From Hyaloraphidium curvatum (Eukaryota > Monoblepharomycota > Hyaloraphidiomycetes > Hyaloraphidiales > Hyaloraphidiaceae), in the NCBI GenBank assembly GCA_025558095.1, contig JAIVFI010000023.1, positions 62,001-126,000 on the forward strand: a stretch of 64,000 nucleotides of DNA, read 5' to 3'. A model generated the notes under the pieces. That model saw only the letters and a program-made list of their open reading frames with translations. It was not told where the DNA came from and ran no database searches. This document shows, one piece after another, positions 7,864 through 15,118 of the stretch (position 1 is its first letter; each line of letters opens with the position of its first letter). The translations under genes and the position numbers were made by a program.

Positions 7864-8560
7864 TTGCACTTTCATAGGCAGTCATGAACTGGTCATTTGG
7901 CATTGATATTAGATGGGTCCAGAACATTCTCCCCTTTTGATCTCCTGACTCGATCCGCTTCAAAACATCCTTGGATTGCCCTATCTTCAGTGACTCCGTC
8001 CCATCGAGCTCCAAATATTTGCCAAAGTAAACAACTGGTTGTTTAAAGAAAATATGATTCTCAGTGATCCTTTTGAATGTCTCGGGGATGGTATTGGCTT
8101 GCTCCTGCGTGGATGAAGTGCCACTGAGTAGCTTTTCTTGAGTTTCTGCATCAATATCCTGATGTCTTTGAACAATTTGATCAATCAAGCTTAGATCCCC
8201 TGCCAAAGCACGGCATAGCAATTCTGCTCCTTGGCGCCTGAACTGAGCAGCTCCTTTGCCTGGGCATAAGTATGCTATCTCCACCAATGTTGCCGAGTCT
8301 GCTACTGGTGTTTCTTTTTGACCTTGACCTGGGAATTTTAGGTTTCCACATCTTGTGGAAACATCAGGATATGACTCTCTTAAGTGATAGAAATACTCTG
8401 CTGAGTTCTTTGAATTGAATCCTGTTATTACTCCAATGACATCATAGACAGATCCCTTATTCAGCTCTTTTGACCAGCGAATTTGCTTAAACACTTCTTG
8501 GGCTGACATGGCCTGGAGTTTCTGAACATTTTTGGCTAGGGCAACTGCTTCCATAATCAT
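7784..8560 (-). CDS. BRO/KilA-like protein with GIY-YIG (T5orf172/MUG113-like) C-terminal domain
   Basis: This is the only complete member of the family here, 258 residues (256 from the second ATG). The N-terminal domain (about 1 to 130) contains FKQIRWSKELNKGSVYDVIG and FPGQGQKETPVADSATLVE followed by FRRQGAELLCRALAGD; such modules occur in protist and large-virus genes. After a linker, residues of about 170 to 250 begin VVYFGKYLEL and contain LKIGQSKDVLKRIESG, the pattern of the T5orf172/MUG113 branch of the GIY-YIG nuclease fold (hydrophobic-Y-hydrophobic, then KIG-S-D-x3-R). A DNA-binding plus nuclease role is an inference. The C-terminal third lies in the unique spacer between the repeat arms. 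Confidence 0.7.
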   Translation of the reverse strand: MIMEAVALAKNVQKLQAMSAQEVFKQIRWSKELNKGSVYDVIGVITGFNSKNSAEYFYHLRESYPDVSTRCGNLKFPGQGQKETPVADSATLVEIAYLCPGKGAAQFRRQGAELLCRALAGDLSLIDQIVQRHQDIDAETQEKLLSGTSSTQEQANTIPETFKRITENHIFFKQPVVYFGKYLELDGTESLKIGQSKDVLKRIESGDQKGRMFWTHLISMPNDQFMTAYESAIKEFAKTRNVLAKQEEYIDPVKLGQN

Positions 8561-8910
8561 ACAATGCTAGGTTGTATGAGCATAGGATACAAGAGAAACA
8601 TGCTGGAAAATACGCATTTTACAGGGCATAAGTATGCTACTTCAACCAATGTTGCCGAGTCTGCTACTGGTGTCTCTTTTTGACCTTTTCCTGGGAATTG
8701 TAGGTTGTCGCATTTCCCGACAACTTCAGGGTATGCCTGTTTTAGGCGAGCGAAAATATCTCTTTCATTTGTGTTTCCAGTCACCAACTTTATGACATCA
8801 AGTATGGATCCTTTGTTTTTGTCCTTAGACCACCGTATGTACTTGAATACGTCTTGGGGAGACATGGCCTGGAGCTTTTGGACATTCTTGGCTAGGACAA
8901 CTGCTTCCAT
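8557..8910 (-). CDS. Truncated BRO/KilA-like protein (copy B, right arm)
   Basis: Mirror copy of the 117-residue frame on the left arm, with the same start, tail and stop. No difference between the two was noticed. It is transcribed toward the full-length paralogue, whose leader provides its C-terminal tail. Confidence 0.6.
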   Translation of the reverse strand: MEAVVLAKNVQKLQAMSPQDVFKYIRWSKDKNKGSILDVIKLVTGNTNERDIFARLKQAYPEVVGKCDNLQFPGKGQKETPVADSATLVEVAYLCPVKCVFSSMFLLYPMLIQPSIV

Positions 8911-9084
8911 AATCCAAAGCTAGGTTGTATGAGCATAGGATACAAGAGAAACATGCTTGAAGATACGCATTTGCCTGGGCATAGGCTCATCGAAATTTGA
9001 AGTTCCCACATTTTTTGGGAACCTCTTCCAGCAGAGTGATGTTCATAGCGTATGAACTGACACACATTTTGGAGCACAAAAATG

Positions 9085-9338
9085 CTCCGGACATGTCTTG
9101 GACATGTTTTTGGACAGGTAGAAAGCTTACTTGGACAAGTAAACAGCGCTTGGACAGGTTTGGACCGGATATTCGCCAAACGTTTTCAAGTGCCTTCTGG
9201 TTCTTTTTTTTTTGGGTATGTGCGGACATCTTCAAAAAATAAAAGTCTTGTCATTTCCTTGTCCAAACCTGTCCATGCGCCATTTACCTGTCCAACCATG
9301 CTTTGAACCTGTCCAAATAACCTGTCCAACATGTCCAA
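9085..9338. repeat. TGGACA iterons arranged as a large imperfect hairpin (right arm)
   Basis: This is the mirror copy of the iteron hairpin in the left arm and carries the same units in reverse order. The island therefore holds four iteron clusters in two hairpins. Confidence 0.75.
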
Positions 9339-10083
9339 TGCTTTTTTTTTTGTCCCAATCATGATCTAAAATCAATTCCCTCCCACATTCTTGTTCCACT
9401 CCTGATCTCCGTTGCCCTAACTCCAAAAGCTCGTTTGAAGTTTTCCAATCTTTTTTGTAAGTTGTCTTTCCATCTTTTGTGATTTTCACTGCCTCGTATC
9501 CGTTATCAAGGCACCAATCATTGTATGAGTCATAAAGAGCTGTGAGTGGTATCCTTTTCCCTTCAATAAAGGAAACTTTTTCTTGGATGAATGCTTCGTA
9601 GATATTGTTTTCAATCACGGTTTTGTTCGGCTCTTCAATTGATAACTGGGGTGCTACCACGACAGGACCACGGAAATCCAGAGCATGCATTACTCTCTCC
9701 ACTTCCTCGACACTTTTACCAGTTCGTATCATTTCAATAACCAGTTCAATTGCCGCTTTCTTGGTCTCTTCCTGCTTTCTCTTTGTATCTTCTCGGTCTC
9801 TTTCTAGTTCCAGTTCCAGCTTCTTCAGCTCCTTATCTCTGACTGCCTTAAACTTCTGTACTTCCTTCATTGCTGACTTTAGTATTTCAACAAAGTTCTC
9901 TTGTGCCTCGTTGTAAAAGGGAAGATCCTGAAGACCTGTGCTTAGAGCGTTGTTCTCAATCAAAGTGTATTCCCTTGGCTCATACGGAGGTGGTAAATCT
10001 TGTGGCTCATTCATATTCTTGTTTGCATGAGTGACCATGTAAACTTGGTGGCCTTCTTGCAATGTCGGCAAAAGTAAACTCAT
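9232..10083 (-). CDS. Coiled-coil protein fused to a D5 C-terminal-like module
   Basis: The 283-residue frame starts MSLLLPTLQEG; a start at the later Met before NEPQDLPPPYEP is possible. The N-terminal part has a PPPY motif, then a long charged helix (KELKKLELELERDREDTKRK) predicted as coiled coil, and a VEEVERVMHALDFRG segment. From about residue 160 it becomes YEAFIQEKVSFIEGKRIP, the helicase C-terminal domain, through the edge of the inverted repeat at 9591. A 4-base deletion relative to the left arm then changes the frame, so the tail is translation of the iteron region. The native gene probably had its own related C-terminal domain, overwritten by repeat-arm sequence. Function unknown. 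Confidence 0.55.
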   Translation of the reverse strand: MSLLLPTLQEGHQVYMVTHANKNMNEPQDLPPPYEPREYTLIENNALSTGLQDLPFYNEAQENFVEILKSAMKEVQKFKAVRDKELKKLELELERDREDTKRKQEETKKAAIELVIEMIRTGKSVEEVERVMHALDFRGPVVVAPQLSIEEPNKTVIENNIYEAFIQEKVSFIEGKRIPLTALYDSYNDWCLDNGYEAVKITKDGKTTYKKDWKTSNELLELGQRRSGVEQECGRELILDHDWDKKKSIGHVGQVIWTGSKHGWTGKWRMDRFGQGNDKTFIF

Positions 10084-10095
10084 GAGACCTTGTGA

Positions 10096-10626
10096 AGCCT
10101 CCTGAGCTGTCCACGTTTCACTTGCTCCGAACTCTCACGCATCGCTTTGGGTGGTATCACTGCGCAGGGCCAAGAAATCAACTCTTTGAGCCCTGGCAAT
10201 TTGCCTAGGTATCCCCAGACTCCTACCTCGAATATTGGGACTGGTCACTCTGCTCTGATTGCCAGTGACTGTGCCATTGGTATTGGATATCACAAAGGTT
10301 CGCCCTGTGTTCTCAACTCTGGATCTTTTGGAACGACTGTCGTTGCTGTTTTGCCTGCTGCCAATCTAGGTAACGTTCCACGCAACACAATTATCAGTCA
10401 ATCACTCATTGTTGCTGTTACTGATACTCCTGCTAAACTTGGTCCCCTTATGGCCTCGATTCATTCTCATATTCAACCGACTGTCAAACACTCTCCTTCA
10501 GCTACCAGTGTCCCTGGTTTGTCTTCCCAGGAACTTCAACGTCTTCGCTCCTTTGCTCAAGAAACTTCTCCTCTGCCTGATGCTGCTTCTCGTCAAACTT
10601 ATCGACTCGCTCGTTTCCTCAAATGA
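10096..10626 (+). CDS. Hypothetical protein, apparently 5'-truncated
   Basis: A frame open from 10096 to a stop at 10624 to 10626 has no ATG before clear coding-like sequence. Its content (SNIGTGHSALIASDCAIGIG, VLPAANLGNVPRNTIISQ, then a helical ELQRLRSFAQE tail) looks like real protein rich in Gly, Ser and beta-type residues. It may begin at a non-ATG codon, have an upstream exon, or be a remnant whose 5' part was lost where the coiled-coil gene now starts divergently. No family recognised. Confidence 0.4.
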   Translation, partial: SLLSCPRFTCSELSRIALGGITAQGQEINSLSPGNLPRYPQTPTSNIGTGHSALIASDCAIGIGYHKGSPCVLNSGSFGTTVVAVLPAANLGNVPRNTIISQSLIVAVTDTPAKLGPLMASIHSHIQPTVKHSPSATSVPGLSSQELQRLRSFAQETSPLPDAASRQTYRLARFLK

Positions 10627-10836
10627 CTTCGTCAAAATGACGCGGAAACAGCGTGTTACCAAGGGAAGTACAAGTTCTTTGCACCGAATGACCTCTAGCT
10701 TACAACTTGTCTAGATCCAGAATGACTGATACCCAACCTTTTTCATCCGCAGGCACATAGCTTTCTTTGGAAATGTTGTCAATTAAACTCTGTGGGACCA
10801 CTCCCTTGGATTTGCAAGCAGAGTGGAAAGATTGCA

Positions 10837-11166
10837 ATGCTGATATGGACTCAGGATGATTCATGTGAGGTATGCAAAGGATGTATAGATGAGCTTTTCA
10901 ACAAGAAGACGATGGATTTGTCTCCATCGAAACAAGTGCTTTTGTGGAAAGCCATGCAGGAAACAAAGACAAGCCTCAATCTACTGGAGCGTGATCTTCG
11001 TGGAATTATAGAAAATCTACAAAATGTGTCATTGGCTTGCCGAAACGAAGAAATTACGAATTGGATAATCGAGATATCGCTACCATTGTTGAGCACATGT
11101 TCGATTTTCAGTTACATCAACGAGGAGGCATTGAAGACCGTTCGAACACATAAGCCAATGCCATGA
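10837..11166 (+). CDS. Small Cys-containing hypothetical protein
   Basis: From ATG 10837 the frame gives 109 residues. It begins with a CEVCKGC cluster and continues as predicted helices (SPSKQVLLWKAMQETKTSL, LRGIIENLQNV). The region upstream carries a splice-acceptor-like TTTTTCATCCGCAG at about 10752, so a longer spliced form is possible. No family recognised. It lies between the Gly/Ser-rich frame and the HNH-like gene. Confidence 0.4.
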   Translation: MLIWTQDDSCEVCKGCIDELFNKKTMDLSPSKQVLLWKAMQETKTSLNLLERDLRGIIENLQNVSLACRNEEITNWIIEISLPLLSTCSIFSYINEEALKTVRTHKPMP

Positions 11167-11205
11167 TGTCACCAACGCCACTATCACGTGGGGGGGGAAG
11201 GTCCC

Positions 11206-11487
11206 TTAGACGGTCTGCGCAAAAGAAAGCCTAGGAGGAAGATAGGGACATAGAGTTTTAACAAGATTTCTGTAGAAAGCAACATCAGAAGGAGACATGG
11301 ACCGACTGTATTCCTGATTAAGTGTACTTTTGCATGGAAAACAAAGCATAATCAATTCAGATCGGCCTTGAATGGAAAGAGGGATAGATTTGCGAATGCG
11401 GGGAGGGACAATGTGATGGCCAGTTTGACAAAGGCCACCACACCTGGCACAGGGTTCGTGGAGGTATTTGAAGTTACGGCGTCCCAT
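11206..11487 (-). CDS. HNH-like zinc protein
   Basis: The 93-residue product from ATG 11487 (MGRRNFKYLHEPC) contains CARCGG, then GHHIVP, then LCFPCKSTLNQEY. This arrangement of a CxxC, a His-His-hydrophobic-Val-Pro strand and a second CxxC is that of HNH endonucleases with a structural zinc. The frame is open upstream to 11730, antisense to the next gene, but the zinc core is complete from 11487. Small HNH proteins are common as homing or virus-encoded nucleases. Activity is not certain because the final Asn/His helix is only partly matched. Confidence 0.55.
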   Translation of the reverse strand: MGRRNFKYLHEPCARCGGLCQTGHHIVPPRIRKSIPLSIQGRSELIMLCFPCKSTLNQEYSRSMSPSDVAFYRNLVKTLCPYLPPRLSFAQTV

Positions 11488-11569
11488 TGAAGTGTAGGAA
11501 ACAGAAAAACGGCTGTAGGCATCTTTTATGCGAGTAAATGACTTGACGGTATAAAAGAGATCGTCAGAA

Positions 11570-12112
11570 ATGTCAGAAATAAAACCGAAATTGACCCAGA
11601 GTGTGATGGAAGAAGTTACACAAACAGTGCCATCAGGATCGTCATCGATTGAAGCCCGAAGCACAAAGCCGACAGCAATGTATGAGAGCTCCGTGGAAGT
11701 GACGAAAGTGTTAGAAGATCTGGAAGGCAAAAAGAGATTTATAGCAGCATTAAGTGGAAATCATGTGCCACTGGCAGAGTTGGCGTCTTACTATTTCAAA
11801 GACATAAAGCACGGAACAGATCGGAGATGGTATGAATACGTTAGAGATTCCGAGGAATGGAAAGTGACGGCAGAATCGGTAGTGAGGACAAAAATAGGAA
11901 GAGGACTAACGAAGGTAATGATGGAAGCATGCAATGATGGGGATCCGGTGAGATCCAAAGCAATAGCGATGACTATTCGGAATTTAGAAGATGTTAGGAA
12001 TTTGAAGGGTGTGATGGAACATCTGCGAGGAGTAAGCTTTTGCCAGCAAACACATGATATGTGTTTTGTTCTGGGTGTTGCTCTGGTTGATGATGATCCA
12101 TATCAAGTTTGA
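11570..12112 (+). CDS. Hypothetical protein of the viral island
   Basis: A 180-residue frame starts at ATG 11570 and has consistent protein-like composition (LEDLEGKKRFIAALSGNHVP, ELASYYFKDIKHG, then Lys/Glu-rich helices). No membrane segment, zinc motif or known family is apparent. Its 5' end overlaps the optional upstream extension of the HNH-like frame on the other strand, so the two are arranged divergently and could share a promoter around 11488 to 11570. Confidence 0.5.
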   Translation: MSEIKPKLTQSVMEEVTQTVPSGSSSIEARSTKPTAMYESSVEVTKVLEDLEGKKRFIAALSGNHVPLAELASYYFKDIKHGTDRRWYEYVRDSEEWKVTAESVVRTKIGRGLTKVMMEACNDGDPVRSKAIAMTIRNLEDVRNLKGVMEHLRGVSFCQQTHDMCFVLGVALVDDDPYQV

Positions 12113-12147
12113 CTGTCAAAAAAATGAGGGGGCTGCGCTGGGACCGG

Positions 12148-12297
12148 AGCCGTTTTGGCTCCTTTCGGGGAGGGGGAGGCCTACTTCGGCTCTGCCGTTT
12201 TGGCTCTCTACCCCTGTAACCTACTTTGGCTCCGCCGTTTCGGCTCCCTACCCTGTCAAATTAGGGTGAGGGGTGATGCCTACTTTGGCTCCCAGGG
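12148..12297. repeat. Degenerate tandem repeat with GCCGTTTTGGCTC core
   Basis: Three to four units of about 45 to 50 bases contain CTACTT(T/C)GGCTC followed by GCCGTTT(T/C)GGCTC. The stretch is GC-rich compared with the island and lies between two coding regions. No open frame of note. Confidence 0.6.
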
Positions 12298-12498
12298 CAC
12301 ATAAGGTGGTTGGGCTGGCCAGACTTAAGAAGGGATGGTTGCGGGGGAGGTGGAATTATGGGCGGATGGTGCGCGTGCTGCGCACTTCGTTCTGAGAGGT
12401 GTGTTGCTTGGTCTGTGGCTTGGGTCTGTGGCAGTGGCTGTGTAGTCAGGAAGATACTTAAGCCCGTGGGAGGATCCCATCACGCTTCACTCAACACA

Positions 12499-12939
12499 AT
12501 GTCAGTGCTTCCTGACTACGCCATTGAATTGATCAGGTGGCGTGAGGCCGATGAAGAGACCGTGAAGGGTCTTATGGCGGATGGTTTGGACTTGAATGGA
12601 CAATGTCGCTACGGCTTTCCTCTGCTCTACTACGCAGTGACCAACAACACCAAGGTCTTTGCTGCTCTGTTAAAGCACGGGGCCAATCCAATGGTTCAGC
12701 GGGAGCGTACATGGTACGAAAAAGACGATCCTGAACGTTTTGTCTGGGCAGGACCGGCCATGATCCAAGAAGTTACACGCGGGTTCATTGGGCCCATTAC
12801 GAAGGCGAATCTTAAGCTGTGGAGGCAGGCAGTGGGATCCGAAGCATTTGAGAGAGCTTGGTTGGCTGGGACTGAGGCAGATGCGAAGATTCGGGAACGA
12901 GGAGATTACAACTCGTTCAAGGCGGCAATCATGAGCTAG
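12499..12939 (+). CDS. Ankyrin-repeat protein
   Basis: From ATG 12499 the product is 146 residues. The segment GLDLNGQCRYGFPLLYYAVT followed by VFAALLKHGANP fits one complete ankyrin repeat and the start of another (the G-x-PLLYYAV helix and LLKHGANP loop are diagnostic). A C-terminal helical stretch follows. A TATA-like GATACTTAAG lies about 45 bases upstream. Short ankyrin proteins are abundant in NCLDV, where they often act as adaptors toward host ubiquitin ligases, but no F-box or PRANC tail is seen here. A longer frame opens upstream at 12310 but is Cys/Trp-rich and unlikely. Confidence 0.65.
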   Translation: MSVLPDYAIELIRWREADEETVKGLMADGLDLNGQCRYGFPLLYYAVTNNTKVFAALLKHGANPMVQRERTWYEKDDPERFVWAGPAMIQEVTRGFIGPITKANLKLWRQAVGSEAFERAWLAGTEADAKIRERGDYNSFKAAIMS

Positions 12940-12965
12940 CTTTTTTTTGTGATTCATTTTTACAA

Positions 12966-13355
12966 ATGATAGACGTCCTTAAAATCATTGCAACCTATGT
13001 GGTTTTGGACATGGTTTACTTGTCCATCATGCATGATAAACTGTATAAGCCAGGTTTTGGATCACTGTTAGGTCAGAACACGGGACGAATGCCTATTGGA
13101 GTCCTGGCGTGGGTGGCGTTAGCTCTGGGGGTCAACTTCTTGGTCAAGCCCTGTATTGAAAACCAGCAGGGTCTCAACGAAGTTGATTTGTGGACCAAAT
13201 TCAAATATGGAGCACTCTTTGGTTTTGTCGTCTATGTTGTGTATAATGCAACAAATTATGCAATTTTGAGCTCAGAATTGAGTGCACAGATGTGTGTTAT
13301 TGACACTTTGTGGGGAACTTTGCTGAGTGGAATCGTTGCTACACTAAATGTTTGA
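12966..13355 (+). CDS. DUF2177-family integral membrane protein
   Basis: The 129-residue product has four predicted membrane helices. It matches the DUF2177 pattern: an N-terminal helix with YVVLDMVYLSIM, then LYKPGFGSLLG, a second helix, and FGFVVYVVYNATNYAIL. The family is found in bacteria and has been seen in large DNA viruses; its biochemical role is unknown. It starts 27 bases after the ankyrin gene and ends 49 bases before the TspO-like gene on the same strand, so the three form a compact viral-style gene row. Confidence 0.8.
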   Translation: MIDVLKIIATYVVLDMVYLSIMHDKLYKPGFGSLLGQNTGRMPIGVLAWVALALGVNFLVKPCIENQQGLNEVDLWTKFKYGALFGFVVYVVYNATNYAILSSELSAQMCVIDTLWGTLLSGIVATLNV

Positions 13356-13403
13356 AGCAAAATACCAAAAAATGGCATTATTTTGTCACGAAGGAGTAAA
13401 TAA

Positions 13404-13808
13404 ATGGACTTTCAAAAAGAATACCAAGAGTACAAAAAGCCATTCTTTGCCCCTCCACCATGGATTTTTGGCAAAGTGTGGCCAATCTTGTACATTGGGA
13501 TTACAATTTCCTTTGGTTACATGTTTCTGGAAGCACTCAAAGGCAATGTGTCGATTGCATTCATGATTCCATTCATTGTGAACTTGATCTCAAATTTGAT
13601 CTACGTTTACATTCAATTCAATTTAAGAAACAATTGGCTTGCCACAGCAGATATTCTCGTTGTATGGTACACTATTTGGAAGATCATTGAGCAAACCAAA
13701 GACACACAGTATGATCTAGTCGCTTGGGCACAGGTTCCATACTTCCTATGGGTCACTTTTGCAACTGTGTTACAAATCAGTGTGACTCTTATGAATCAAG
13801 GGCGTTGA
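13404..13808 (+). CDS. TspO/MBR (translocator protein) family
   Basis: The 134-residue protein has the TspO signature: APPPWIFGKVWPILYI at the end of helix 1, a polar Asn-containing helix 3 (NLIYVYIQFNLRNNW), LATADILVVWYTIW in helix 4 and a final helix with PYFLWVTFATVLQ. Family members are five-helix membrane proteins that bind tetrapyrroles and cholesterol-like ligands, in mitochondria or endomembranes of eukaryotes. Length and order match small viral and bacterial members. The preceding DUF2177 gene lies 49 bases upstream. Confidence 0.88.
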   Translation: MDFQKEYQEYKKPFFAPPPWIFGKVWPILYIGITISFGYMFLEALKGNVSIAFMIPFIVNLISNLIYVYIQFNLRNNWLATADILVVWYTIWKIIEQTKDTQYDLVAWAQVPYFLWVTFATVLQISVTLMNQGR

Positions 13809-13823
13809 TACCACATGAGACCT

Positions 13824-13991
13824 TTACACGTGGTTTGGCATAAGCCATTCCCAAGTGGGATTGTGATGCATGGATCTTCGCAGCTTTTCCAAAGCAACCA
13901 CAATGTCTGGGGGACATTGTCGTTCATCTCCGTGTTTTGAGCATGAATCCATGAGAACGTTTCTTACTCTGCTTCCTGGAATGACGTGCAT
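13824..13991 (-). CDS. Possible small protein opposite the TspO row
   Basis: From the internal Met at 13991 this frame gives 55 residues (MHVIPGSRVRNVLMDSCSKH...). It is divergent from the plus-strand Lys/Ala-rich frame starting at 13986, with starts overlapping by a few bases. Composition is plausible but no family is recognised. Confidence 0.25.
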   Translation of the reverse strand: MHVIPGSRVRNVLMDSCSKHGDERQCPPDIVVALEKLRRSMHHNPTWEWLMPNHV

Positions 13992-14243
13992 GCGTCGGAA
14001 AAGGAGTTTGTTACAGCACACTTCAGCTTGCTGGTGAACTGGAAAACATATGTGCAATACAAGAACGAGACGTATGGGGACAGGAAGGCATATTGGGGGG
14101 ATAATTTTGTGAAATCACCGAAGCAAGCAAAGATGCAAAAGGCAGCAGCAAAGGCAGAAGCGAAGGCTGCAAAGGAAGCAAAGGAAGCAAAGGCAGCCAA
14201 CGAAGTAGCAGAGGAAACACAAGTCAATCCAATTGACAATTGA
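13986..14243 (+). CDS. Small basic Lys/Ala-rich protein
   Basis: The 85-residue product has a short folded-looking N-terminus (HFSLLVNWKTYVQYKNETYG) and a C-terminal Lys/Ala/Glu helix built from a KAAKEAKEA repeat. Such tails resemble nucleic-acid-binding or histone-like basic proteins, but no specific family is evident. It is the last AT-rich coding frame before the low-complexity right margin of the island. Confidence 0.4.
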   Translation: MHASEKEFVTAHFSLLVNWKTYVQYKNETYGDRKAYWGDNFVKSPKQAKMQKAAAKAEAKAAKEAKEAKAANEVAEETQVNPIDN

Positions 14244-14249
14244 ACATTG

Positions 14250-14760
14250 CCAAATGAACTAAATTAAAAGCACGTGGTAGGAACGAAGTTCCGAAGGGAG
14301 GCGGGGGGGAGGGGGGGAAGGGAATTGAAGCAGGTGGTGGGGTAAGAGGTGGCGGGGTAAGACAGGTGGGGTACTCAGTGGTGGGGTAAGACTGGTCGTC
14401 AACGAAGTTGACTTACGGGAGGATGAGAGTGTAAAGCTAAAACAGGAAAGCATACATATATAATATGAAGCACATTTCTGGAGGCAAAATGTTTACGGGA
14501 GGATGGGAGGATTCGGAGGATAAAATTGACCCTTTTCAAAAATACCGGGGTAAGGCAGGGCGCCCCCTCCCCCTAAGAAGGATGTTCACCACAAGAGTAT
14601 AAATATATATATAAATTAATACTCCCTATACTCCCTAAACTCCCTAAATTAAAAAATAAGTATAATAATGGTAATAAGAAAGAGAGAAGAAGCATGGAAG
14701 AAGGAAGCTTTAAGAAAAGTATCCTCCCAAAGGTCGTAGCTAAGCAAGTTGCTAAGCAAA
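14250..14760. repeat. Low-complexity right margin of the island
   Basis: This stretch holds G-rich GGTGGGGTAAGAC-like repeats (14330 to 14395), ACGGGAGGATG units, two AACGAAGTT mini-palindromes (14280 to 14292 and 14398 to 14412), an A/T-rich TATATATA patch and CTCCCTA repeats (14621 to 14647). No gene was recognised. It separates the AT-rich island from GC-rich host DNA. Confidence 0.6.
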
Positions 14761-15118
14761 GTGCTTAGCAAGTAGTGAAAGGATCGACAAAGCAGGGTCG
14801 GCAAGGCAGTCAGACAAAGTGGAAGCACAGATCTCGTCATCAACCCATAGAAGAGGGCCATTAAGACGCGTAGCGGCTTGGGCCTCCAAAGACGAGAAGA
14901 CAGCAGGGCTTGCCCCTTTCCCACTACCCTTTCCCACTCGGCTCCTTCGTCGGGCCCGGCGGCGCTCGAGAAATCGGAGCTGGCATTGTTTGGTTCGAAT
15001 CCAGGAGCCGACAGCGGCGGTAGAGTGGATGGATGAAGCGAAGCCTAATCGCGGGAGACGGTCCGCTCGCCGTTGGAGTTTCCTCGCCCCCCGTCTCCTC
15101 CCTTCGATCGCCGCCGCC

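Larger units (their letters stand above)
8172..9591 (-). repeat. Right arm of 1.42-kb inverted repeat
   Basis: Reverse-complement copy of 6352 to 7775. Beyond its outer edge (above 9591) the sequence is no longer identical, but it remains similar at protein level for a few codons (ENN-x-YE-x-FIQ). The two outer flanks are therefore homologous, diverged coding sequence rather than unrelated DNA. The inner edge abuts the 396-base unique spacer. Confidence 0.95.
3017..14250. mobile_element. AT-rich endogenous NCLDV-like element
   Basis: Base composition drops sharply relative to both flanks, and genes become compact and mostly intronless. The cargo matches families common in NCLDV: D5-like SF3 helicase, beta-class DNA methyltransferase, BRO/KilA-like and GIY-YIG-like genes, HNH-like zinc protein, ankyrin repeat, DUF2177 and TspO. 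The left limit is set by the switch from spliced GC-rich exons to the methyltransferase. The right limit is set by the last AT-rich gene before low-complexity sequence. No flanking target-site duplication or terminal inverted repeat was found at these limits by eye. No capsid, polymerase B or integrase was identified, so the class of element remains open. Confidence 0.75.

Noticed and set aside
6352-9591. The inverted repeat as a simple sequencing or amplification chimera
   Set aside because: Not excluded, but disfavoured. The outer flanks are different genes, the spacer completes a full-length gene on one side only, and the arms differ by a substitution and an indel.
9232-9591. A second complete D5 helicase gene on the right arm
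   Set aside because: Only the C-terminal module lies in the arm. Upstream sequence is a coiled-coil protein without Walker motifs.
14939-15011. tRNA-like segment with a 7 to 8 bp acceptor-like pairing (CGGCTCC/GGAGCCG) and a GGTTCGAATCC box near the right edge of the island
   Set aside because: The T-stem does not pair properly when the acceptor is fixed, and no clean D-arm or 7-base anticodon loop could be drawn. Chance similarity or a decayed tRNA.
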